From positions 3,109,289 through 3,173,288 of the forward strand of contig NW_006500337.1 of NCBI RefSeq assembly GCF_000471905.2: a stretch of DNA of 64,000 nucleotides. Direction: 5' to 3'. How positions within the stretch are numbered: position 1 is the stretch's first letter; every line of letters starts with the position of its first letter. This document shows, piece by piece, positions 1 through 9,769 of this stretch. Under the pieces are notes generated by a model. The model saw only the letters and a program-made list of their open reading frames with translations, made no database searches and was not told the origin of the DNA. The position numbers and the translations under genes were made by a program. Source of the DNA: Amborella trichopoda (Eukaryota; Streptophyta; Magnoliopsida; Amborellales; Amborellaceae).

Positions 1-905
1 AATAATTTAGAAAATGGGGGATAAAGGCTCTAGCACATTCTATAATTTTAATGATCTATCTATAGAATGAATAACTCATATTTCCCATCCCACAAGTCAC
101 TCAAGATCAATGGTACATATTCATTCTAACAAGAAGAGGCATGAAAGCCCTAAGAAACCCAAAATCCCTTGAAGCACTATAAAAATGGGTGCCCTCTCCC
201 ATATCTCTACACAGCTCTCTCTTCTCTCTCTTACATCTCTCTCTAGGCCTGCAGAGGTGCATGCCTCACCAAGAGTCTCTCCCTATCTTTAGTTCAAAGA
301 TTGGGGCACACCTCATATATAACGCTCTCTCTCTCTAAGCCCAAAGAAAGGGGTGCACTCCACTCATTGTAGAAGACCACTCTCTCTCTCCCATCTTATT
401 TCTAATGGCCTATGGGTTAAGAGTGTAGTAATGAGATGTTATCTTTCTCAATTAGGATATCAATGGGTTAAACTTTTGTTTGAAATCCAAAATTTTGAAA
501 GGAGTTCATGTTCCATTGGAAGGTTTGACCTAATTGCTTCCTTAACATTGAAATTGAAGGTTGACCATTAATTCCACACTATTCGAAGGTGGTGACTCAG
601 TGGGGGTTGTAATAAACCCGGTTGAGACAATATCCGACACTCTCTTTCTTGTTTCTTGCCATATTTATTTATTATGCCTTTTGTTATTCCCAAGCATAGC
701 ATTGTGATTTTCTTTGGTTAATAAAGGAAAGATTTTAGTGACATCAAGTTTTGGATCTTAGATTTATATTTCTTTATTTCTTTTCAAGTCAATTTATTGA
801 AATAGACTACTTGTGATTGTTTTAAGCCGGAAAAGAAAAAAAAAGAGAAAAATAAGAAAAAAAATATATATATACACCGACTAGATCACATATGTCCAAC
901 TTTCA
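1..905 (+). mobile_element. LTR (probably solo), truncated by the window start
   Basis: The sequence aligns by eye with 61235-62041: both share a run of CCCACAAGTCAC, a CT-rich stretch, a GACTCRGTGKGGG block, TGTAATAARCCCG and an end near GATCACATA...TTTCA. The second copy is followed directly by a primer binding site. This copy is not: after 905 the sequence continues as AGTTGCTCGG. It is therefore a solo LTR, or the 3' LTR of an element lying to the left of the window. The start is not visible. No coding sequence is seen in it. Confidence 0.65.
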
Positions 906-962
906 AGTTGCTCGGTCTAAGAGGTTACATATGCAATTGCAAAGGTTCAAGGTCTGAAAAAT

Positions 963-1474
963 AGGGAAAGCTTTCTATGCTTCTCCTACTGTATAGTTAT
1001 TTGCTTCCTCCCCATCCAACCGTCCAATTTAGATTAAGTGAGTCATTGACTGTTTGATCTAGATCTGAAGCCTTAGGGTAGTTTATTTTTAATATTTTCT
1101 ACAAATTATATGAATGTGAAATTTGGTAGTGCCATCATCTTCATGGCAAACTATATTTAAAAATATTTGTGATAAAATTAAATAACCAAAATACCCCTGA
1201 AACTTTCAGGGATATTTTGATCATTTTATTTTATCGAGAATATTTATGTTATATTTTTTCAAGTGTGTGTTCAAGAGACGAGTGGAAGCCCTAATTTGGT
1301 GTCAAAATGTTCGGTCAAAATGTTATGTAAAAAACAAAAATAAAAATAATACAATGTAGGGGTGTGACATTGTGATTGGGTCCATCTCAGCCATCTATTC
1401 AAATCGGACAGGTGAATAAAGAAAAATATAAAACATCTATATAATAGAGGAAGTATGAAAAGCTTTTCCAAAAA
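963..1474 (+). mobile_element. M4 family MITE-like foldback element (about 510 bp)
   Basis: It begins GGGAAAGCTTTCTATGCTTC and ends with a near complement (AAGTATGAAAAGCTTTTCC). The two halves contain complementary blocks around CATTGTGATTGGG and an ATACCCCTGAAA / TTTCAGGGATATT hairpin. Related copies lie at 11797-12036 (left half only), 23582-24072 (opposite orientation) and 37330-37842. No coding capacity. The superfamily is uncertain. Confidence 0.65.
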
Positions 1475-1787
1475 AATATTACTAAGTTGGATTGTACCCA
1501 ATGGAGCGAATGGGCAGTGTGCTTGCTCCCACGAGAAAGAGGAATATTTTCACTATAGTGAATTTGTTTTAATTATTTTTATAACTAATAAGATCTAATA
1601 TACATCTTCAAGAATAATACTTAATTTCCACCCCATAGAGTGAATTTATGACATAAAAAATTCTAGTTAATCTCCATCGTGGGTCACTAACAAATGGCGG
1701 ATACCCTAGGTATCTACCATACATTATACATCAGGCCATGTATGGTACATTGTGTTGCCAAGAAGTTTCTAAGGCAATTTAGTATAG

Positions 1788-1952
1788 GGATTATATACAA
1801 TGAGGCGACTATAACTATCCAATATGAAATCTGATTGCTGAACTTTAATCTTGGTCAATGGAATAAAAAATAGCCACCAAATTTCACATTTAGTGGTCAA
1901 GATTAATTGTGACTACTTTATATTAAAGATAAGTAGTCTTATTGTATACCTT
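1788..1952. mobile_element. M3 family short foldback MITE
   Basis: The ends are complementary: TATACAATGAGGCGACTAT on the left and TAGTCTTATTGTATA on the right. The centre pairs TTGGTCAATGGA-type and TTAGTGGTCAAG-type blocks. Related copies are at about 4559-4795, 9445-9675 and 42150-42345, with a fragment near 29738-29800. It abuts the target duplication of the Harbinger-type element on its right. Confidence 0.55.
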
Positions 1953-1959
1953 TCCTTTA

Positions 1960-3845
1960 GGGCCCATTTGGCTTATTGGATTCAGATTTCAATGAGTCAC
2001 TTTTCCTCAAAAAGTTGGGCCAATCGTGTTTGGCTAGCTTATAATTGACATTTATGTTGGAATTGAGATTTAAGTGGGATTCATTTATGCTCATTTTAAG
2101 CTAAAATTTTGGAAATCTCAATTCCACCAAAATAGGTGGAATTGACATTTCATGGAAATGATCCATTTTGTTGCTGAAGAACAAAAACATTATTAAAATT
2201 TTAGAAAGAGAAACTATATATCAAATTTTAAAGAGAGAAAACATAATTTTAGAGAAAAAAACTATATCAAATTTGAGATAGAGAGAGAGTATACAAAAAT
2301 TTTTTGAGAGAAAATATACAATTTTTTTTATTGAGATAAACTATCTCAAATTTTTAAAGAGAAACTATCTCAAATTTAAAATTTTTGGAAGACTAGTAAA
2401 TTTTAGAGAGAAAAACTATCTCAAATCTTAAATTTTAGAGAGATAAAGTATCTTAAAATTTTAGAGAGAGAAACTACATTAAATTTTAGAGCGAATAACT
2501 ACTAAAAATTTTTTATAGAGAAATATCTCAAAACATTTAGAGAAAGAAATTATTTTAAATTTTAAGTTTTAGAGAGAAAGCATATTAAAATTTTAGAGAT
2601 TAGAAAGTATATCAAATTTTAGATAGAGAAACTACCAGAAATTTTTTAGAGAGAGAAAGTATCTCAAATTTTAATATTTAGAGAGAGAAAATATGTTAAA
2701 ACTTTAGAGAGAGAAACTATATCAAATTCTTGATAGAGAAAGTACTTGGAGTATTTAGAGAGAGAAACTATTTAAAGAATTTTAGATAAAGAAACTATCT
2801 AAAATTTTAAGTTTTAGAGAGAGGAAGTAAATTAAAATTTTAGAGAGAGGAAGTAAATTAAAATTTTAGAGAGAGGAAGTAAATTAAAATTTTAGAGAGA
2901 GGAACTACTTGAAAATTGTAGAGAGAGAAACTATTTGAAAATTTTAGAGAGAGAAACTATCTCAAATTTTAAATTTTAGGTAGAGAAGATATCTTAAAAC
3001 TTTAGAGAGAGAAACTATATCAAATTTTAGATGGAGAAAATACTTACTTTTTTTAGAGAGAGAAACTATTTGAAAAAATTTAGATAGAAAACTTATATCA
3101 AATTTTAAGTTTTAGAGAGAGAAAGTATTTTAAAATTTTAGAGAGATAAACTACTTGAAAATTTTAGAGAGAGAAATTATCTCAAAATGTAAGTTTTAGA
3201 AAGAGAAAGCATCTTAAAATTTTAGAGAGAGTAACTATATCAAAATTTAGAGTGAGAAAGTACCTAAAATTTCTTAGAAAGAGAAACTATCTTAATATTT
3301 TTAGAAATAAAGTATCTCAAATTTTAAGTTTTAGATAGAGAAAGTACCTTAAAATTTTAGAGAGAGAAACTATATCATATTTTAGAGAGAAAAGCTACTT
3401 GAAATTGTTTAGAAAAAAAAACTATCTTAAATTGTTTAGAGAGAGAAACTATCTCAAAATTTTTAAAGAGAAACTATCTCAAATTTTAAGTTTTAGAGAG
3501 AGAAAATATCTCAAAATTTTAGAGAGAGAAACTATATCCAATTTTAGAGCGAGAGTATATAAACTTTTTAGAGAGAGAAACTATCTTAAAAGTTTTAGAG
3601 ATAGAAAGTATTTCAAATTTTAAGTTTTTGAAAGAGTGTATTAAAATTTTAGAGAGACAAACTATCTCAAAATTTTAGAGAGAGAGATAGAGAGAATTTA
3701 CATTTCCAAGAAAAAGATATTCTAGACAATCCAAACAAAGAATTTGCATTTTCTTGATTCCCACCAAATACGATCCAAAGAAGGATTTGACATTTCCAGG
3801 AAATCTCAATTCTAGGATTGAAAAGTCCAGAGATCCAAATGGGCC
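1960..3845. mobile_element. PIF/Harbinger (Tourist-like) MITE containing a long minisatellite
   Basis: The left end reads TTA followed by GGGCCCATTTGG. The right end is CCAAATGGGCC followed by TTA. These are 11-12 bp terminal inverted repeats with a 3-bp TTA target duplication, the usual signature of Harbinger/Tourist elements; the right TIR lacks one base. Subterminal blocks are also complementary (GGAATTGAGATTT on the left and AAATCTCAATTC on the right). There is no transposase. Nearly 1.5 kb of the 1.9 kb is a tandem array, listed separately. Confidence 0.7.
2190..3690. repeat. Minisatellite array, about 26-32 bp unit, roughly fifty units
   Basis: The unit is approximately TTTTAGAGAGAGAAACTAT followed by CTCAAA or ATCAAA and a short AT linker. 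Units vary by single changes and in linker length. Between about 2812 and 2895 three adjacent units with GAGGAAGTAAATTAAAA are identical, which points to recent local expansion. The array lies wholly inside the Harbinger-type element. Short open frames across it (for example 3399-3623) are translations of the repeat and not genes. Confidence 0.9.
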
Positions 3846-3848
3846 TTA

Positions 3849-5085
3849 TTATATTAGATTTGCAATCAAATTCATAAATTTATATTATTAAGGGAGAATA
3901 AATAGGAGGATGAATTCGAATTCCTATTAACTTTTTTGGGCCCAATTTCCCCCAAGGTTTTATCTAAAGAGGAATGAGTAAGTATGGAATTCATAGATCT
4001 CTCTTCAAGTTCTATTCCCAATCTCTATTAACATTAAGCAAGTCCTCTATGTCTAATTCCAAGTAATCAATTTCCCTCTCAAAAGTGAAGGGAAACTAGA
4101 ATTATCATCTCATATTTTCCTAAAAACAGTTATGTTAAAATGGCACTAATTATTTTTGTAACAAAGAATATTTGTCATATAAAATATTAAAAATTGTCTT
4201 TGATAGGAAACTCTTTTGTCATAAACTAAACATATTTTCATTGCATAAAAAAAAATAGTTTGTAAAGAAATGTGTAAATAGGACAAGACTGCAATCTAAT
4301 GTGTATCTTAAAATTTTAAGAAAATTGGAAGGAAAAGATAATGACAGTAAGGAATTCAAAAACCGCCACCTATATTTCTTCTACTGTAATATATAGTTTG
4401 GCAATAATTATTTTTTTAAGGAAATAATATTTGCAATTAAGAAATTTTAATATTTTATCCCATATTAGATATCGTATAGATAAGTCTTTTTTAAGATAGT
4501 TGAAAGATACAATATTATCTATTTATTTTTAAAAGTTCAAAAACTATAATTAAAGGGATTGTATACTAGGAGACTATTTATCTTTGGTATAAAGAGGTCA
4601 CAATTATTCTTAACCATTAGATGTCAAATTGGATTGTTTGAAGAGCATTATGAAGTTCGAAAAAAAAGAAGAAAAAAATGGAACTTTGAGTTTAGTCAAT
4701 GACATTTTTACAACCATTTCATTTGAGATCTGATAAACAAGAGTGAATGTGACCTCCTTGTACCAAAAGTAAATAGTACATTTCTATAATTAAAATATTA
4801 CAAGTACTGTGAACTTTAGAGAAACAATTATATGAGGACTACGCATTATAAAAAAACAATAGCTACATCTCAAAAATCCCCTAAAAAGGCGCATTTTGTA
4901 ACACTTGATCTAGATCGCTCATTCAAGTGTTCACAGATTTGCCATATCTACACCATTTTTTAAAGGAAAATATCTATATGATGTGTCAATCATATATTAT
5001 AAAGGCTGAACCAGATCAATTGATTAGTACTTTGGTTGGTTTGGTCCAAAACAAAAGTTTAATTTAGTAAACAATTAATGTTGGA
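3849..5085. other. Intergenic, AT-rich, no gene seen
   Basis: No coding pattern was recognised. The stretch contains one M3-type foldback copy at about 4559-4795, with paired blocks near GACTATTTATCTTTGG and its complement near TACCAAAAGTAAATAG. The rest is AT-rich DNA without structure I could identify. Confidence 0.5.
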
Positions 5086-5089
5086 TCAA

Positions 5090-5535
5090 TTTTGGCCTGT
5101 TGGACGGCCTAGTTCTGATAGTGTTGATCTGAGTACTCGGCCCATACCCGATTCGAATACTCGACTCAAGTAGTGCTAAGTACTGTAGCAGCCAAAAAAT
5201 GGTTAAAAAATATAAAAAAAGTGCACAAAAATAAGAATTGTATGTATAAAGTAAGATTAAGCAAAATGCATCAAAATGAGGTTAGAAAAGTAGTAAAAAA
5301 AATAGATTTTAAAAACTCAAATTATGTCGGGGGGAATTTTTAAAATAATCTAAAAGAGATAGAAAAATGTAAAAACAAGTATTTATGGCCACAATACCTT
5401 CTAATCTTTGTCAAAATGATCGAAACATTAAAAATCATATTACAAATATATATATATATATATATATATATTTATGATTGTCTTGATTTTTTTTTAATAT
5501 CCCCCTAGTGGAACACCCAAGTACTCAGGCCAAAG
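5090..5535 (+). mobile_element. M6 family MITE-like element
   Basis: The interior block (AGATAGAAAAATGTAAAAAC, then AAGTATTTATGGCC and TTTGTCAAAATGATC) recurs at 36538-36997 in the same orientation and at 41375-41868 inverted. The ends carry GTACTCGGCC-type and ACTCAGGCC-type sequence. A TA microsatellite at about 5447-5470 has expanded inside this copy. No coding capacity. Exact ends are uncertain. Confidence 0.5.
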
Positions 5536-5639
5536 CTTATTGATCAAGTTATTGATCATCTTGTCAAATTTATTGATCAATACCAGCTTGCTAGTTTATC
5601 TGTCTAGGCATGGGTGTTCCTATTTGGGCATCTGGTTTG

Positions 5640-5820
5640 GGCTACTAGATTCATGGGCTCATGAACGCACACCTTTGGCTGATTTGATTCGATGGAGGGA
5701 TAAAATGTGGCTCTTTCCATTGTTCAAGCAAGGTTGGTTCGCTTAGCCCACCTTTTTGTAGGCTATATATTTACTTATGTAACTTTCTTAATTGCCTCTA
5801 CATCGGGCAAATTTGTTTAA
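5640..5820 (+). pseudogene. psaB: Plastid-derived psaB 3' end (NUPT)
   Basis: This is a nuclear copy of the last 60 or so codons of plastid psaB, which encodes the photosystem I P700 apoprotein A2. Recognisable pieces are [17 protein letters not shown] at about 5652-5705 and, in a different frame, a C-terminal IASTSGKF before the stop at 5818-5820. A one-base deletion just after the RWRDK codons separates the two frames. The 5' part of psaB is absent or too diverged to recognise before about 5640. The order psaB, rps14, trnfM matches the plastid genome, so this is one insertion and not three. It cannot encode a working protein. Confidence 0.85.
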
Positions 5821-5961
5821 TTTTTTGAAAAAACAGAGAGGTGGCATCTTCCTATATCAGCCACAATTTCATTTGTTTCAATGGAGAAGGGGAGATCCAC
5901 CTTCTTAATATTTCTACATCTAGAATCCGACCTGTATCATTGGGAATAATAGAAACTTCAT

Positions 5962-6264
5962 ATGGCAAGGAAAAGTCTAATTCAGAGGGAGAGGAAGAGG
6001 CAAAAATTGGAGTAGAAATATCATTTGATTTGTCGATCCTTAAAGAAAGAAATAAACAAAACTCCCTCGTTGTATGACAAATGGAAAATTCATAGAAATT
6101 TGCAATCCCCACCATGTAATAGTGCACTTATACGTCTTCTTCCACATTGTTGTTCGATAGGAAGACCTAGAGCTAACTATCGAGACTTTGGGTTATACGG
6201 ACACGTATTCCGCGAGATGGTTCATGCATGTTTATTGCCGAGGGCAACAAGATCGAGCTGGTAA
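5962..6264 (+). pseudogene. rps14: Plastid-derived rps14 with an in-frame stop
   Basis: The insertion contains the whole of plastid rps14 (small ribosomal subunit protein S14, 100 codons), from ATG at 5962 to TAA at 6262-6264. The frame is uninterrupted except for codon 18, which is TAG where the plastid gene is expected to have a glutamine codon; that fits a C-to-T change. The C-terminal [12 protein letters not shown] and [11 protein letters not shown] segments are well preserved. Several missense changes (for example Cys for Arg in the middle) show that it is not under plastid-type constraint. It follows psaB by 141 bp and precedes trnfM by about 160 bp, as in plastid DNA. Confidence 0.9.
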
Positions 6265-6423
6265 GGAAAAAAAAAAAGATCCTTCAAATTTTTATAAATC
6301 TCTATGATCATAGAAGGACTGAGTCCCTTTACCATCATGTATAAATGGGTTATACTATTTATATAGATATGGGAGGGGGCACATACAATCCTTATTCGTA
6401 CGTTAGTAGTACTCACTTTTTAG

Positions 6424-6497
6424 TGCGGGGTAGAGCAGTTTGGTAGCTCGCAAGGCTCATTACCTTGAGGTCACGAGTTCAAATCCTATCTCCACAA
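6424..6497 (+). tRNA. trnfM-CAU: Plastid-type trnfM-CAU copy (nuclear insertion, probably inert)
   Basis: The 74-nt sequence folds as a tRNA. The D arm contains AGAGCAGTTTGGTAGCTC and the anticodon loop contains CTCATTA with anticodon CAT. The T arm contains GAGTTCAAATC, and the acceptor strand is TGCGGGG pairing imperfectly with CTCCACA. It matches the plastid initiator methionine tRNA apart from a few changes, including the base after the anticodon and a T-arm G-to-A. It is plastid-derived and lies next to rps14 as in the plastid. Nuclear transcription is unlikely but not excluded. Confidence 0.85.
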
Positions 6498-6599
6498 GAT
6501 AATTTTTTTTGTAAAAAAATTCTTTTTAGAAATTACTTTCTCACCTAAATTTGACACCCCTTAATTAATGAGCATTTTTTGTTTGGGGATGGAGGGAAG

Positions 6600-6890
6600 A
6601 TATAAACACTATACCGTATTGGATATACTAATTCGATCTTAATTCTTAGAGAATATAATCTTTAACATGGAGATAATGAATATGAAAAATAAAAATAAAA
6701 AAAATGAAAACTAGAAATAATAATTATATTGGAAAAATATTTGGACCGTTAGTTACAATTGTTTTTAAATGGACCACTTATTTGCATCCATCTTTAAGAT
6801 GGATGCTTTATATTTTTGGACCGCATATTGTAGAAATGTGGTCCAACCCGTATGAAACAATTTTCTATTTACGAATGCTAGACATCACTA
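6600..6890. repeat. M7 dispersed repeat, copy 1
   Basis: Blocks such as AATCTTTAACATGGAGATAA, AATAATTATATTGGAAAAA, ATGGATGCTTTATA and ATGAAACAATTTTCT recur in the same order at 26990-27280, where they read with a few substitutions each. No coding capacity. The ends were not determined. Confidence 0.55.
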
Positions 6891-6904
6891 AGTCATAAAA
6901 TATT

Positions 6905-7257
6905 GAGTTATTTATGTGCGGACTTTAAAATTTTAGGTAAAATATGAAATGCTCCACTTATATGTGAAAATTACAAAAAAGGTCGGTAAACCTTTTCACT
7001 TATTTTTTCCTACCCCTCAGTCAACCCGATTTTTTTTTTTAATTTTTTTCTTTTCGTTAGTAGGACAGTGCCCTAAACTTTAAGGCATTGGCCTACTAAC
7101 GAAAAAACAAAATAAAAATAAATAAAAAATAGGATTGATTGAGGGGCAATTTTGAAAAACATAAGCTAAAATGGTTGGTCAACTTTATAATTTTTGTATA
7201 TAAGTGGAGTATCTCGTATTATACCTAAAATTTTAAGGTCCGTATGTTAGGCACTCA
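6905..7257. mobile_element. M2 palindromic MITE, downstream of the P450 pseudogene
   Basis: The element is nearly a complete inverted repeat. Its outer arms are TTTAAAATTTTAGGT and ACCTAAAATTTTAAGG. The inner arms are GTTAGTAGGACAGTGCC and GGCATTGGCCTACTAAC. The second copy is at 9078-9440. Fragments occur near 10505-10555 and 10915-11030. No coding capacity. Confidence 0.75.
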
Positions 7258-7441
7258 AAAATATTTTACAAATGCTGGAGATTAAAGTCGTAGAATCCTT
7301 CATTAACAATCAAAAACAGGAATAGCATACTTCTCCAAGAAGTTGCATTAAAACCAAATACCTTACAAACAAATCATTATGTCATAAAATCCTTAGAACA
7401 AGATCACCTGATATAATTGGAAATCCTGTATGCACTGCTAT

Positions 7442-8985
7442 CTAATTTTTTTTTATGGGGATGGCTTCTAATGGGACTTTTTTATGCATTGTCAGCCAGA
7501 ACTTTTCACTCATATCCATGTCTTCTGGTTTACACCCAAGGGGATGATCCCAGTCGAAGGAGTGCAGCAGAGAAGCAAGCATCAGCTGCACCATGCGCTC
7601 TGCAAGAGGCAGGCCAGGGCAAATCCTCCTGCATCCTCCAAATGGAATAAAACTGAAATCTCTCCCCTTGAAATCAACATCGGACCCCATGAATCTCTCC
7701 GGCGAAAAGGTCGTCGGGTTCTCCCAAGTACGAGCTTCTCTAGAGATTGCCCAGTAGTTTATCACCACTGTTGAGTCCTTCGGTATGACAAATTCGGCTA
7801 TTTCTACGGTGGCGTTGGCCATGTGAGGGAGGAGAAGCGGCACGGGTGGGTGCAACCGCAGAGTTTCTTTTATAACTGCTCGCAGGTAAGGGAGCCGATC
7901 CATGTCCGCCTCTTTGACTGCACGCCCATGCCCCACTTTCTCTCAAAGCTCCTGCTTAACAGTGGTCATCTTCTCAGCGTTGTGTAGCAATTCCGCCATT
8001 GCCCATTCCACTGCTACAGTTGTTGTACCAGTCCCTCCCAAATAGAGTTCCTGGTAATGACCGAATCAGAATTACAACACTTTGAGAATTTATTAGGGAA
8101 AAAGGAAAAATTAAGAGGGGAAAAGATGTTACCAAGATCAGAGCCAAGATCTCTGCACGACTGAACTTGGACGTCGCCGCATGTTGGCCACCCGCTCTCT
8201 CTGAACCTCGAACGATTGTCGATCTTTTCGTTAAATATTCGATGTAACTTCTCGATGCAGCCAGCAGCATGGCGCTGAATCCCCTTAGGATCGAAGGGCC
8301 TAAGCAGTGGGAAGTAGGTTGCGATGTTAGGCCGTGTGATCAACTCGCTGAGCGAAGATAAGAGCTCCTCGAGCTCTTTTGCAGACTCGGACTCGGGATC
8401 AATCATGTCCACCGAGAAGATCACGTTGGATAAGAGATTAAGGGCAGTAAGGAAAGTAACTCGACCTATGGCCACTGCTCGCGTTGCTGCACAGTCCTTT
8501 TCTATGAGGCCGACCATTTGTTGCACTTTTTGGTGGCGGAGGACTTCCAGAGACTTAAGCCGTTGGTTCGTGAAGAGCTGGATCTTGCACACACGGCGGA
8601 GGTTGCGCCAGAGGGGGCTGATCTGGGCCAAAGTGAGAGAACACTGGTCATGAGACTCGACCTTGAGGGCTTCGGGTACGACGCGGCCAGCGAGTGCAAG
8701 GTCGTTTTTCTGAAACACCTCGTTCGCCATGTCGGAAGAGGAGACGACAACCACCATCTGGAGTCCGAGCTGAAGGGTCATGAGGGGGCCATGGATCTTG
8801 GCCATGGTCGCGAGGGCTGCATGGGGTCGGTTTCCCAACTCTAAGAGGCTTCCGAGCAAGGGGAGGCCTTTCGGACCAGGAGGAAGCTTGGGGGTTTTCC
8901 TGGTTGTGAAACTGCCTGCACATACCACAATGGTATAGAGGCAAATCAACATGGACATCAGCCATGTCAGAGAAGGCCATTCCAT
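7442..8985 (-). pseudogene. Cytochrome P450, CYP76/CYP80-like, two exons, inactivated
   Basis: Exon 1 runs from ATG at 8985 to about 8133, an 82-bp GT-AG intron spans 8132-8051, and exon 2 runs from 8050 to 7442. The protein begins with a membrane anchor (residues 1-26) and a KLPPGPKGLPLLG hinge. It keeps PLWRNLRR (C helix), KETLR (K helix), FSPERF, and a heme loop with its cysteine (codon 7619-7621). Lesions: near 8170-8210 the frame shifts, because the SRAEILALIL segment before the donor is in another frame from the start. TGA at 7943-7945 replaces a probable Arg codon after the I helix. The I helix reads GGTGTT where (A/G)Gx(D/E)T(T/S) is usual. The heme loop reads FGGCRRICPG where the fourth position is normally Gly. 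The family would be ER-bound monooxygenases of terpenoid or alkaloid metabolism; the substrate is unknown. A sequencing error cannot be excluded for any single lesion. Confidence 0.85.
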
Positions 8986-9067
8986 CCTCTCTCTCTCTCT
9001 CTCTATCTCTATCTCTGGTGTTCACCTCCTCTGCAATTTATCGGCCTTCTGTCCACCTCTAGTTCGA

Positions 9068-9075
9068 TATTTATA
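9068..9075 (-). promoter_or_regulatory. Probable TATA box of the P450
   Basis: TATAAATA on the minus strand lies about 83 bp upstream of the ATG at 8985. The spacing leaves room for a short leader that includes a GA-repeat stretch (8986-9014). The M2 element starts at about 9078, so only this core promoter stretch remains directly joined to the gene. Confidence 0.5.
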
Positions 9076-9077
9076 AT

Positions 9078-9440
9078 TGAGTGATTTACGGAGGAACCCT
9101 AAAATTTTAGGTCAAATAGGAAATGCTTAATTTATATAGAAATTACAAAAAAGGTCAGTTAACTCTTTCTTTTTCTTTTTTTTTCCAAAATAGTCCTTCG
9201 GTCAACCCAAATTTTGATTTTTCCTTTATTTTGTTTAGTTTTTTCATTAGTAGGGCAGTGCCCCAATCTTTAAGGCACTGCTCTACTAATGAAAAAACTA
9301 ACGAAAATCAAAATTCAGATTATCTGAAAGGCAATTTTGAAAAAAAAAAGAAAAAAAAGTGAGTTGACCGACTTTATTTATAATTTCGTCATATAAGTGG
9401 ATATTTCACATTACCTAAAATTTTAAAATCAATACATAAA
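9078..9440. mobile_element. M2 palindromic MITE, at the P450 promoter
   Basis: Outer arms CCTAAAATTTTAGGT and ACCTAAAATTTTAAA enclose inner arms CATTAGTAGGGCAGTGCC and GGCACTGCTCTACTAATG. It is the same family as 6905-7257. It sits within a few bases of the predicted TATA box, so the P450 is bracketed by two M2 copies. Confidence 0.75.
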
Positions 9441-9444
9441 GGGA

Positions 9445-9675
9445 AAGTCTATAATGAGATCATTTACCTTTAGTAAAAGGTGGTCACAATTAACCTTGAC
9501 CATTGAATGTGAAATTGGGTGGCTGTATTTAATTCATTGACCAAGCTCAAACTTTAAAAGAAATTTTTTTGAGCTTTATGGCACCCCCAAACTATCAGAT
9601 TTCATATCAGATGGTTGTAAGTGATTGTGACTTCCCCTATATCAAAGGTAAATTATATATAATCTCGTATGTAAA
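9445..9675. mobile_element. M3 family foldback MITE
   Basis: The left arm ATGAGATCATTTACCTTT and the right arm AAGGTAAATTATATATAA are complementary in part, with GGTCACAATTAACC paired to GGTTGTAAGTGATTGTGAC. It lies immediately beside the M2 copy. It aligns with 42150-42345. Confidence 0.55.
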
Positions 9676-9769
9676 TCACTCAAGACCTAAGCATTGGCCA
9701 CTAGATCTATGCCTCCCCCACCCAACCCACTCCCTCTTTTAAATGTGCAGTTTCTTAGATAATTTCACA

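Noticed and set aside
3399-3623. 74-codon open frame rich in LFRERNYLK-like repeats
   Set aside because: It is a translation of the minisatellite; unit lengths vary and the frame is accidental.
2190-3690. Regular repeats suggesting a CRISPR-like array
   Set aside because: There are no unique spacers; units run head to tail with variable AT linkers, and the genome is eukaryotic.
6424-6497. A functional nuclear methionine tRNA gene
   Set aside because: It is the plastid initiator type, lies in a plastid insertion next to rps14 and psaB remnants, and has stem mismatches.
8324-8844. Plus-strand frames of 109 and 108 codons
   Set aside because: They lie opposite P450 exon 1, and their composition is explained by that exon.
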